Origin: Pelotomaculum sp.
GTDB lineage: Bacteria > Bacillota > Desulfotomaculia > Desulfotomaculales > Pelotomaculaceae
DNA: 6,035 bases
Assembly (NCBI GenBank): GCA_003489345.1
Contig: DNIT01000174.1
Location: forward strand, 7,180 to 13,214
Direction: 5' to 3'
The notes beneath the pieces were generated by a model. The model saw only the letters and a program-made list of their open reading frames with translations. It was not told the origin of the DNA and ran no database searches. The position numbers and the translations under genes are program-made. Positions 1-5,458 of this stretch are shown here, piece by piece; the first letter of the stretch is position 1, and every line of letters begins with the position of its first letter.

Positions 1-61
1 GTTTGCCTTTGAAATCCGGGCGGGCTCCACATCGATAGGAGCACGTTCGTCCGTACCTGCG
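1..61. other. Short region downstream of rseP with no assignable gene
   Basis: These bases follow the rseP stop codon on the minus strand. No stem-loop with a T-run is visible, so transcription may continue leftwards. One minus-strand frame stays open to the window edge and contains a GTG (42-44) and another GTG (26-28 region), but neither has a recognisable Shine-Dalgarno sequence and the translation does not resemble the N-terminus of IspG or ProS, the usual next genes in Firmicutes. I make no gene call here. Confidence 0.4.
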
Positions 62-1111
62 CTAATTCTGCCCTGGGACGTTTTGAAACGCAAAAATACT
101 AAGGATATCATTATAGGTGATTACCACCATCAACAAGATCAGCAAGCCAAATCCAATCAGGTGAATAAAATTTTCTTTTACTGGATCGACCGGCCGCCCC
201 CTGAGTTTTTCCCAGAACAAAAACAGGATCCTGCTGCCGTCAAGGGCCGGGATGGGAAACAGGTTAAAAAGGCCCAGGTTGATACTTAGAAAGGCAGCCA
301 GCTGGAGCAGGAAAAAGAATCCAACCTCGGCGGCCTTGCCTATTTCGGAGACAACCCTGACCGGTCCCCCAAAATCGGGAGGGGCCTGACCAAAGATCAT
401 TTTTGAAAGAAAATCAAGGATCAGAAAGGTAAACCGGCCGGTCCACGCCAATCCCTGGCCAAGCGACTGGATTAGGCCAAGCTTACGGGTACCCGGTCCC
501 ACAACGAAACCAATCTTGCCGGCACCGCTTTCATCAGCAATCGTACGGATATTCAACTGCTGTTCCACGTTGTTTCTCAGTACCGTAATTTCAATATCTT
601 GGTTGGGTCGTGCGCTAATCTGCCCAATCAGATCCTCCTGGTTCTCAATCTGTTGACCATTTATCGCCAAAATTTTATCACCCGGCATGATCCCGCCTTG
701 CATGGCGGGGGAGTCGGGCAAGGTGTCTATGGTTACAACCCCGTCGGGAACGCCCTGAAAAGCAAAAAACGTTGCCAACAGCACCGCAGCCAACAGAAAA
801 TTCATAAAGGGTCCGGCAAATATAACGGCAATGCGCTGACCGACGGTTTTCTTATTAAACCCCCTCAGTTCATCGCCTTCTTCGATTTCCTCGCTAGGTT
901 CCATGCCGGCCATGCGGACAAAACCCCCCAGGGGCAGCAACCGCACGTTGTACTGGGTTTCTCCCCCGGTCGCCCCGGCTATTTTGGGGCCAAACCCCAG
1001 GCTGAATTCAATCACCTTGATGCCAACCATTTTAGCGACAAAAAAATGTCCAAGCTCGTGAAAGAAAACCAAAAGCCCAAAAACAAAAACTGAAGCTGCA
1101 AACGTCAACAT
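62..1111 (-). CDS. rseP: RseP/RasP family site-2 intramembrane zinc metalloprotease
   Basis: Complete 349-residue M50 family protease, which cleaves transmembrane substrates within the membrane (anti-sigma factors after site-1 cleavage, and signal-peptide remnants in the Bacillus RasP case). The first membrane segment carries the zinc-binding HELGH motif at residues 18-22. The sequence then runs through the family motif around FSLGFGPKI (36-44), the AGPFMNF stretch (99-105) at the second membrane helix, one PDZ domain (about 124-190, with PGDKILAINGQ), and the third zinc ligand in NLFPIPALDG (283-292, D291). C-terminal hydrophobic segments lie at about 265-285 and 317-335. The length is normal for single-PDZ Firmicutes homologues. 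The ATG at 1111-1109 is preceded by GGGGTGAT (1115-1122), which supports this start. It lies 25 nt downstream of dxr and is the last gene seen in the operon. All catalytic motifs are intact. Natural substrates cannot be told from sequence. Confidence 0.96.
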   Translation of the reverse strand: MLTFAASVFVFGLLVFFHELGHFFVAKMVGIKVIEFSLGFGPKIAGATGGETQYNVRLLPLGGFVRMAGMEPSEEIEEGDELRGFNKKTVGQRIAVIFAGPFMNFLLAAVLLATFFAFQGVPDGVVTIDTLPDSPAMQGGIMPGDKILAINGQQIENQEDLIGQISARPNQDIEITVLRNNVEQQLNIRTIADESGAGKIGFVVGPGTRKLGLIQSLGQGLAWTGRFTFLILDFLSKMIFGQAPPDFGGPVRVVSEIGKAAEVGFFFLLQLAAFLSINLGLFNLFPIPALDGSRILFLFWEKLRGRPVDPVKENFIHLIGFGLLILLMVVITYNDILSIFAFQNVPGQN

Positions 1112-1114
1112 TTT

Positions 1115-1122
1115 ATCACCCC
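1115..1122 (-). promoter_or_regulatory. Ribosome binding site of rseP
   Basis: GGGGTGAT on the minus strand, with the G-run ending 7 nt before the ATG at 1111. It fits the anti-SD sequence well and fixes the rseP start. Confidence 0.7.
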
Positions 1123-1136
1123 GGATTTCTCTTAAA

Positions 1137-2291
1137 TCAGAATCTAAGGAATTCTCCAGCCGTTGTTCTCGCCCAAAGGTCTGCTTCCATTATTTCACCC
1201 AGATCAGGGGTGTTTATACTGGCGTGTTTTTCCATTACCTTTTCCACCACCACGGGGATACCCAAAAAGGTTACCCTGTTTTGCAGGAAGGCATAAACTG
1301 CCGTTTCGTTGGCTGCATTTAATACGGCAGGCATGGTGCCCCCTGTCTTCCCTGCCTCATAGGCCAGACGCAGAGAGGGAAATTTTAATATATCCGGAGC
1401 TTCAAAGGTAAGTTTGGGTAACTTTGTCCAGTCAAGCCTGGGCATCGACCCTGCTACGCGTTGCGGAAAGGTCAAGGCATACTGGATTGGCAGACGCATA
1501 TCCGGCAGCCCCATCTGGGCGATCACGGAACCGTCCTTGAATTCAACTGCTGAGTGGATAATGCTCTGCGGGTGGACAACTACATCAATTTGGGCGTAAT
1601 CCACCCCAAATAACCACTTTGCTTCAATAACCTCAAGCCCCTTATTCATCAGTGTAGCTGAATCTATGGTGATTTTACTTCCCATGTTCCAGTTGGGATG
1701 TCTTAAAGCCATCTCAACCGTTACTTTTTCAAGGTCTTCATCGTTTGCACTGCGGAAGGGACCGCCCGAAGCTGTGAGAATTATCTTTTCAAGCTCGTCA
1801 AGAGAATGTCCGCAGAGGCACTGCCACACGGCGGAATGTTCGCTGTCAACAGGCAGAACAGCCTTACTTTTCCTGGCCGCCAAATCCATCACCAACTGCC
1901 CCGCAGCCACCAGTGTCTCCTTGTTGGCCAGGGCCACATTCTTGCCGGCGCGCAGCGCGGTGCAGGTAGGATGAATTCCTGCCACCCCGGTAACAGCAAC
2001 GACAACCAAATCTGCTTCAGGCATGGCGGCAAGGTTTTTCATTCCTTCTATGCCCCAGTCCAGATCAAGTTTATCTTGTGGCGGCAGCTCTCTTTTTAAG
2101 CGCAACAAACCTTCTTGCTCCGCCAAAGCAGCAGCGCGGGGCCGGAATTCTTTTATTTGTTCGGCTAAAAGGCGTGCGTTCCTTCCTGCTGCGAGCCCAA
2201 CCACCTTAAATTCACCCGGCAGATTCCTGATTACATCCAATGTTTGTGTGCCTATTGAACCGGTACTGCCGAGGACGACGACTCTTTTCAA
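1137..2291 (-). CDS. dxr: 1-deoxy-D-xylulose 5-phosphate reductoisomerase
   Basis: Complete 384-residue DXR (IspC), the cytoplasmic enzyme that rearranges and reduces DXP to 2-C-methyl-D-erythritol 4-phosphate with NADPH and a divalent metal; it is the committed step of the MEP isoprenoid pathway. Visible motifs are the nucleotide-binding GSTGSIG at 8-14, LANKETLV at 121-128, the metal ligands D149 and E151 in PVDSEHSA, substrate-contacting S175 in ASGGPFR, H198 in RHPNW, and N216, K217 and E220 in MNKGLEVIEA (equivalent to the E. coli N227/K228/E231 set). The length matches the family. The start is a TTG at 2291-2289, chosen because AGGAGC lies 8 nt upstream, the protein then begins exactly at the usual MKRVVVLGSTGSIG, and an in-frame stop sits shortly upstream. 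It lies 35 nt after the AI-2E gene and 25 nt before rseP. No key residue is missing. Confidence 0.97.
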   Translation of the reverse strand: MKRVVVLGSTGSIGTQTLDVIRNLPGEFKVVGLAAGRNARLLAEQIKEFRPRAAALAEQEGLLRLKRELPPQDKLDLDWGIEGMKNLAAMPEADLVVVAVTGVAGIHPTCTALRAGKNVALANKETLVAAGQLVMDLAARKSKAVLPVDSEHSAVWQCLCGHSLDELEKIILTASGGPFRSANDEDLEKVTVEMALRHPNWNMGSKITIDSATLMNKGLEVIEAKWLFGVDYAQIDVVVHPQSIIHSAVEFKDGSVIAQMGLPDMRLPIQYALTFPQRVAGSMPRLDWTKLPKLTFEAPDILKFPSLRLAYEAGKTGGTMPAVLNAANETAVYAFLQNRVTFLGIPVVVEKVMEKHASINTPDLGEIMEADLWARTTAGEFLRF

Positions 2292-2299
2292 TATACGTT

Positions 2300-2305
2300 G
2301 CTCCT
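2300..2305 (-). promoter_or_regulatory. Ribosome binding site deciding the TTG start of dxr
   Basis: AGGAGC on the minus strand with an 8-nt spacer to TTG (2291-2289). There is no ATG or GTG in frame between this site and the conserved N-terminus, so it decides the TTG start. Confidence 0.75.
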
Positions 2306-2326
2306 ATTATGATGATAAGTAAAAAA

Positions 2327-3367
2327 TTATCTTGGGGTTGATCTTACCGCCTTCATAACCGCTTTACCGCCAATCAAGATAATAGGACCCAAAATAAGGC
2401 CGGTCAGGCCAATCGTTTTAAGTCCGGCATACATGGCCAGCAATGTTTCCAGGGGGTGCAGGCCGAGGTTGGCTGAGATTATTTTAGCTTCCATAACCTG
2501 CCTTACTACCAGCACCAACCCGTACAATATGGTTAATTTGAGGCCGAAGGCGGTAGCGCCCGTGACAAACGACCAGATGATCCAGGGAATATAAATCGTG
2601 GCCGGCCCCAGGACCGGTATCATATCAAAAACGCCGATCAAAAGCCCCATGGTGAGAGCATAGTCTGCTCCAATAAGATAGAGTCCGGTAACGCTGAGCA
2701 CGATAGTAATCAGCACCAGCACCGCCTGCGCCCTCAGGTATCCGATGAAGGCACCGGCTATCTCCTGCAGAATGGCAACTGTTTTTTCACCCCAGGGCGC
2801 AGGTATATACCGAAGCAAAAGTCCAATAATCAATTGCCGGTCGCGGGCCAGGAAATAGGTGGCCAATAAGCTGACGAGTATGATGGTGAGGGTACCGGGT
2901 ACAATTGAGAGAAAAGCAATAATAGAGTTTGCCGACCTGGTAAGCAAACTCTGTAAGTTGGCAGTCAGAATGGAAATATTCTGTTCCAGGGACGAAGTAA
3001 CCCCCGGTGGAAGGGTGATGTAAAAGGCAGTTATGCTATCAATAAAAGACTGGTAATAGAGGCTTATTTCCGCCGCCACGCCAGGTAGCGAAACAGAGAT
3101 CTGAATTAATTCAGCCACCAGCTTGAGAATCATTGCCGAAAAAACTGCACCAATGCCGCCAAATAGAACAAACATAGTAAGCAGTACCGCTAAACCGCGG
3201 GGTATACGCGACCGGCGCTGGATGAAACGCAGGAACGGCTCCATCAGCGCGGCGAAAAAAAGGGCGATGATAAAAGGTACAAAAATTGGAAGTACGTAAA
3301 CATAGGCTGCCATCAACACCAATATCGCAATGGCGGCGTAAACAATCAGCAAGATTGGCTTTGGCAA
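2327..3367 (-). CDS. AI-2E family (YtvI/PerM-like) polytopic membrane protein
   Basis: A 346-residue integral membrane protein of the AI-2E transporter/YtvI/PerM family (Pfam AI-2E_transport type). Hydrophobic segments occur at about 5-27, 28-45, 60-88, 150-173, 213-235, 237-262, 272-290 and 310-336. A less hydrophobic stretch lies between about 90 and 150, as is typical of the family. Family hallmarks are the LARDRQ boundary at 173-178, DMIPVLGP at 248-255, RQVMEAKIISANLGLHPL at 289-306, and the glycine-rich end GLTGLILGPI. Members have been linked to autoinducer-2 export, Na+/H+ antiport, and in Bacilli/Clostridia to the sporulation protein YtvI; the substrate cannot be deduced here. The TTG start at 3367-3365 is chosen because GAGAGGTGG lies 6 nt upstream. 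Its position between cdsA and dxr is an insertion relative to the usual Firmicutes operon, 20 nt after cdsA and 35 nt before dxr. Family assignment is firm; the YtvI subfamily is a guess. Confidence 0.88.
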   Translation of the reverse strand: MPKPILLIVYAAIAILVLMAAYVYVLPIFVPFIIALFFAALMEPFLRFIQRRSRIPRGLAVLLTMFVLFGGIGAVFSAMILKLVAELIQISVSLPGVAAEISLYYQSFIDSITAFYITLPPGVTSSLEQNISILTANLQSLLTRSANSIIAFLSIVPGTLTIILVSLLATYFLARDRQLIIGLLLRYIPAPWGEKTVAILQEIAGAFIGYLRAQAVLVLITIVLSVTGLYLIGADYALTMGLLIGVFDMIPVLGPATIYIPWIIWSFVTGATAFGLKLTILYGLVLVVRQVMEAKIISANLGLHPLETLLAMYAGLKTIGLTGLILGPIILIGGKAVMKAVRSTPR

Positions 3368-3373
3368 CTTTTA

Positions 3374-3382
3374 CCACCTCTC
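3374..3382 (-). promoter_or_regulatory. Ribosome binding site deciding the TTG start of the AI-2E family gene
   Basis: GAGAGGTGG on the minus strand, with a 6-nt spacer before TTG at 3367. It starts 6 nt upstream of the cdsA-distal gap and lies wholly in the 20-nt intergenic space after the cdsA stop. Confidence 0.75.
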
Positions 3383-3387
3383 CCAAC

Positions 3388-4176
3388 TCAATGTATGATA
3401 AACAATAATACGAAATAATATACCAGCGGAGCTGTGAACAACCAGCTGTCGATCCGGTCCAATATTCCCCCGTGGCCGGGTATCAGCATGCTTGAATCTT
3501 TTATTCCCGCCTGCCTTTTAAACGCTGATTCAAGCAGGTCGCCGACTTCAGAAGCCAGTCCCACCAGGAGACCCAGCAGCAGTATCTTAGGAACAGATAA
3601 GAATGGATATATGTATGCAAACAAGGAGCTTGTTAGTACACTTCCGGCCAGCCCGCCGATGGCGCCTTCCAATGACTTCTTGGGGCTTAAAACCGGAGCG
3701 ATTTTCCTTTTGCCAAAGGCCGTACCCACAAAATAGGCAGCGGTATCGCAGGCCCAGGTGCAAGCGAGCATAAATATCAGCCATATCCAGCCATCCGGCA
3801 GAGACCGCAGCAGGTACAGGTAAGTTAAAAGACCAACGTATAAGGTACTCATCAGGGTACCGGCGCCGTCAAGCAGCGAGTAACGGGGGTAAAAGGTGAC
3901 CGTCGCGATCAAGTGCAGGAAGAGAATGATGGTAATGGTAGGCCCCGGATAGCCGTCACTGTACAGGTAAACTCCGCTGATCAGGATTAGACCGCCGGCC
4001 ACTGCCAGCCACAACAACGGATTCAAGCCGAGCTTGGCCAGAATTTCCATCATTTCCTTTATTCCAAGCATGATCAGGACACCAATCAAAAGTAATAGCG
4101 GGATTCCGCCATGCCAAACCGCAAGTACAACCAGCGGGATGCCCAACAGGGCACTCATTATTCTTTGCCGGAGCAC
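3388..4176 (-). CDS. cdsA: Phosphatidate cytidylyltransferase (CDP-diglyceride synthase)
   Basis: Complete 262-residue CdsA, an inner-membrane enzyme that converts phosphatidate and CTP to CDP-diacylglycerol, the precursor of phosphatidylglycerol, cardiolipin and phosphatidylethanolamine. About seven to eight hydrophobic segments span the protein. The C-terminus carries the complete CDP-diglyceride synthase signature from S217 to D243 (key residues S217, K220, R221, K226, D227, H235, G236, G237, D240, R241, D243). Upstream are CDTAAYFVG (143-151) and SPKKSLEGAIGG (164-175), also typical. The GTG start at 4176-4174 is chosen because it gives MLRQRIMSALLGIP, which fits the MLRxRxxSAxxGIP family N-terminus; a later ATG at residue 7 would cut that motif. 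The binding site is weak (GGTGA, 4181-4185). It follows uppS by 33 nt, the usual neighbour in Firmicutes and proteobacteria. Confidence 0.96.
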   Translation of the reverse strand: MLRQRIMSALLGIPLVVLAVWHGGIPLLLLIGVLIMLGIKEMMEILAKLGLNPLLWLAVAGGLILISGVYLYSDGYPGPTITIILFLHLIATVTFYPRYSLLDGAGTLMSTLYVGLLTYLYLLRSLPDGWIWLIFMLACTWACDTAAYFVGTAFGKRKIAPVLSPKKSLEGAIGGLAGSVLTSSLFAYIYPFLSVPKILLLGLLVGLASEVGDLLESAFKRQAGIKDSSMLIPGHGGILDRIDSWLFTAPLVYYFVLLFIIH

Positions 4177-4180
4177 ATTT

Positions 4181-4185
4181 TCACC
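4181..4185 (-). promoter_or_regulatory. Weak ribosome binding site of cdsA (GTG start)
   Basis: GGTGA on the minus strand, only 4 nt before the GTG at 4176. It is the weakest candidate site of the operon genes with their own intergenic gap. Weak SD plus GTG suggests low translation of this membrane enzyme, which is inference. Confidence 0.45.
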
Positions 4186-4209
4186 GACCCGTCGGAGGGT
4201 ATCCCCATG

Positions 4210-5013
4210 TTACTTTAAGCCTCCAAAACGGCGTTCCCGCCGCTGAAATTCTAAAATCGCATGAATCAGGTCAATCCTGCGAAAATCAGGCCACATAACA
4301 GGGGAAACCCAAAACTCTGTGTAGGCAAGCTGCCATAATAAAAAGTTGCTAATCCTGAAATCCCCGGCCGGGCGAATCAACAAATCCGGATCCGGCTGCC
4401 CGGCCGTATAAAGCCGTTCGGCAATAGTCTTCTCTTCAATATCGGCCGCGCTTAATTTGCCGCTTAAAACATCGGCGACTACCGCTCTGACTGTATCTAC
4501 TATCTCCTGCCGTCCACCGTAGTTAAAGGCTACGTTCAAAATCAATCCGTCATTGCCACGCGTCCGCTCAGCCCCCATTTTAAGCGCTTCAAGCGTTGCG
4601 GGCGGTAGTTCCTGCAGCCTGCCGATAGGGTTTACCCTCACCCTGTTTTTATTAAGGTCCTCAATTTCCCGGTTGAAATACTCCACCAGGAGGCTCATTA
4701 AGATATCGACTTCTTCACGGGGTCTCTTCCAGTTCTCTGTTGAAAATGCATAAACCGTTAATATTTTCACTTTTAATTCTGAGCAGACTTTGACTATGTC
4801 CCTGAGTGACTCCACACCGGCACGGTGTCCGTAGGAGCGAGACATGCCACGACGTAAAGCCCACCGGCCATTGCCGTCCATAATAATGGCAATATGCCTG
4901 GGCAGTTTTTTCCTGTCAACCTTGTTGAGCAGTCCATCGGCCTCTTTCATTGCACCAGTGGTTTTTTTATGCCAGAAACCGAAGTACCGCTTGAACATGA
5001 AAATATTGTCCAA
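4210..5013 (-). CDS. uppS: Isoprenyl transferase / undecaprenyl diphosphate synthase
   Basis: Cis-prenyltransferase that adds isopentenyl units to farnesyl diphosphate to make undecaprenyl diphosphate, the lipid carrier for peptidoglycan and wall polymers. With a TTG start at 5013 the protein has 267 residues. Motifs: IAIIMDGNGRWA with catalytic-site Asp at 46 (E. coli D26), H63 (H43), FSTENWKRP at 90-98, and IRPAGDFRISNFLLWQ at 213-228 with R214, R220 and S222 (E. coli R194, R200, S202), then metal-ligand E233 (E213). The residue before FRISN is Asp218, where E. coli has Glu198. The start is uncertain. A GTG at 5025 gives 271 residues but overlaps the only good Shine-Dalgarno (AAGGGTGG, 5022-5029); TTG at 5013 lies 8 nt after it; an ATG at 4998 has only a weak site. 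All choices leave an N-terminal extension relative to E. coli. It follows the ferredoxin and a hairpin and precedes cdsA by 33 nt. Confidence 0.95.
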   Translation of the reverse strand: MDNIFMFKRYFGFWHKKTTGAMKEADGLLNKVDRKKLPRHIAIIMDGNGRWALRRGMSRSYGHRAGVESLRDIVKVCSELKVKILTVYAFSTENWKRPREEVDILMSLLVEYFNREIEDLNKNRVRVNPIGRLQELPPATLEALKMGAERTRGNDGLILNVAFNYGGRQEIVDTVRAVVADVLSGKLSAADIEEKTIAERLYTAGQPDPDLLIRPAGDFRISNFLLWQLAYTEFWVSPVMWPDFRRIDLIHAILEFQRRERRFGGLK

Positions 5014-5021
5014 CTTCGGGA

Positions 5022-5029
5022 CCACCCTT
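5022..5029 (-). promoter_or_regulatory. Ribosome binding site favouring a TTG start for uppS
   Basis: AAGGGTGG on the minus strand has an 8-nt spacer to TTG at 5013. The upstream GTG (5025-5023) lies inside this element, so it is a poor start, and the ATG at 4998 lies 23 nt away. Confidence 0.5.
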
Positions 5030-5049
5030 ACAAAACATCATATATAAAC

Positions 5050-5073
5050 GACCCCCTCGCTTGTGAGGGGGTC
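5050..5073 (-). terminator. Intra-operon hairpin after the ferredoxin gene (weak terminator, attenuator or RNA-stabilising stem)
   Basis: A perfect 9-bp stem, GACCCCCTC (5073-5065 on the minus strand) pairing with GAGGGGGTC (5058-5050), with a 6-nt loop. It begins 6 nt after the ferredoxin stop codon. The minus-strand tail is GTTTATATAT, U-rich but broken, so it is not a strong intrinsic terminator. No T-run follows on the plus strand, so it is assigned to the minus strand. It could let some transcripts end here, giving more frr-PASTA-ferredoxin message than uppS and downstream message, or protect a processed 3' end. That role is inference. Confidence 0.6.
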
Positions 5074-5079
5074 CGTCCT

Positions 5080-5247
5080 CTACTCTTCAACAATCGCGCC
5101 TGTCGGACAGGCATCAGCACAAGCTCCACAGCTCTCACATTTATCTGGGTCAATCTTATAGATATCACCTTCGCTAATAGCTTCAACCGGGCAGGAATCC
5201 ATGCAGGCGCCGCAAGCAAGGCATTCATCTGTAATATTGTATGCCAC
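5080..5247 (-). CDS. 2[4Fe-4S] clostridial-type ferredoxin
   Basis: A 55-residue bacterial ferredoxin with two CxxCxxCxxxCP cluster motifs: Cys 9, 12, 15 and 19 (CLACGACMDSCP) and Cys 37, 40, 43 and 47 (CESCGACADACP). In each, the fourth Cys by family rule serves the opposite cluster. The length is typical of the small low-potential electron carriers of anaerobes such as Clostridium. It is acidic, soluble and has no signal peptide or membrane segment. The GTG start at 5247-5245 is preceded by a near-perfect Shine-Dalgarno (AAAGGAGGTGG, 5253-5263) with a good spacer, and the reading frame ends at TAG 5082-5080. It begins 2 nt after the last base of the preceding PASTA-like ORF, suggesting translational coupling, and is followed by a hairpin. 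A ferredoxin is not part of the standard frr-uppS-cdsA-dxr operon. Supplying electrons to the MEP-pathway Fe-S enzymes IspG or IspH is a plausible role but inference. Confidence 0.93.
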   Translation of the reverse strand: MAYNITDECLACGACMDSCPVEAISEGDIYKIDPDKCESCGACADACPTGAIVEE

Positions 5248-5248
5248 C

Positions 5249-5458
5249 TTATCCACCTCCTTTCATCCCTTCCTCTAGAACCACAGTAATCACCCCTGTA
5301 TATATTGAGACCTTTTGAAAGCGCACCACCCTTGGTTTTCCCTCCGGCGACAGCTTATCAGGCCGGGTGAACACAACACTTACCTGATACCCGTTATCCT
5401 TGCATATCTGGAGCGCTTCATCCAAATAAAAACCTGTAATGTCAGGAATGCTATCCAT
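5249..5458 (-). CDS. Small stand-alone PASTA-like domain protein (hypothetical)
   Basis: A 69-residue soluble protein with no signal peptide or membrane helix. Residues 4-62 read like one PASTA unit: IPDITGFYLDEALQICKDNGY resembles the VPDVxGxxxxEAxxxLxxxGL opening of PASTA domains. It is followed by a beta strand (QVSVVF), a variable loop with PDKLSPEGKP, RVVRFQ in the place of the usual RVxxQxP strand, and a final strand VITVVLEE. PASTA domains normally occur as extracellular repeats in PBPs and PknB/PrkC kinases, where they bind muropeptides; a single cytoplasmic copy is unusual and its ligand is unknown. The ATG at 5458-5456 overlaps the frr stop by 1 nt (TAATG), with a weak AGGT before it, so it is probably translated by coupling. 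Its stop lies 1 nt before the ferredoxin start codon. I treat it as a real gene because of the tight coupling and domain-like sequence. Function unknown. Confidence 0.8.
   Translation of the reverse strand: MDSIPDITGFYLDEALQICKDNGYQVSVVFTRPDKLSPEGKPRVVRFQKVSIYTGVITVVLEEGMKGGG
5253..5263 (-). promoter_or_regulatory. Strong ribosome binding site of the ferredoxin gene, inside the end of the upstream ORF
   Basis: AAAGGAGGTGG on the minus strand is the closest match to the anti-SD consensus in the window. It lies within the last codons of the PASTA-like ORF, so it encodes that protein's terminal KGGG, and it directs the GTG at 5247. It predicts high ferredoxin translation. Confidence 0.85.

Noticed and set aside
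1..61. Possible start of ispG or proS after rseP
   Set aside because: None of the three minus-strand frames resembles the known N-termini and no ribosome binding site is visible in front of a start codon.
599..1093. Plus-strand open frame of 164 codons opposite rseP
   Set aside because: It lies wholly opposite the strongly supported rseP gene, has no family-like motifs, and its product is a low-complexity mix typical of antisense reading.
3111..3386. Minus-strand 91-codon frame overlapping the start of the AI-2E gene
   Set aside because: Its start would lie at the cdsA stop and inside the SD region of the AI-2E gene; the sequence is an off-frame shadow without domain character.
4184..4195. 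Small palindrome CCGAC-CC-GTCGG between uppS and cdsA
   Set aside because: Five base pairs with a 2-nt loop and no T-run; too short and too tight to be called a terminator or operator.
5028..5228. Minus-strand 66-codon frame overlapping the ferredoxin
   Set aside because: It is an off-frame reading of the ferredoxin gene, whose own frame shows eight Cys in two perfect cluster motifs and a strong ribosome binding site.
4894..5289. Plus-strand open frame of 131 codons across the uppS start, hairpin, ferredoxin and PASTA-like end
   Set aside because: It is opposite several supported minus-strand genes and their regulatory sites, and its translation has no recognisable domain.
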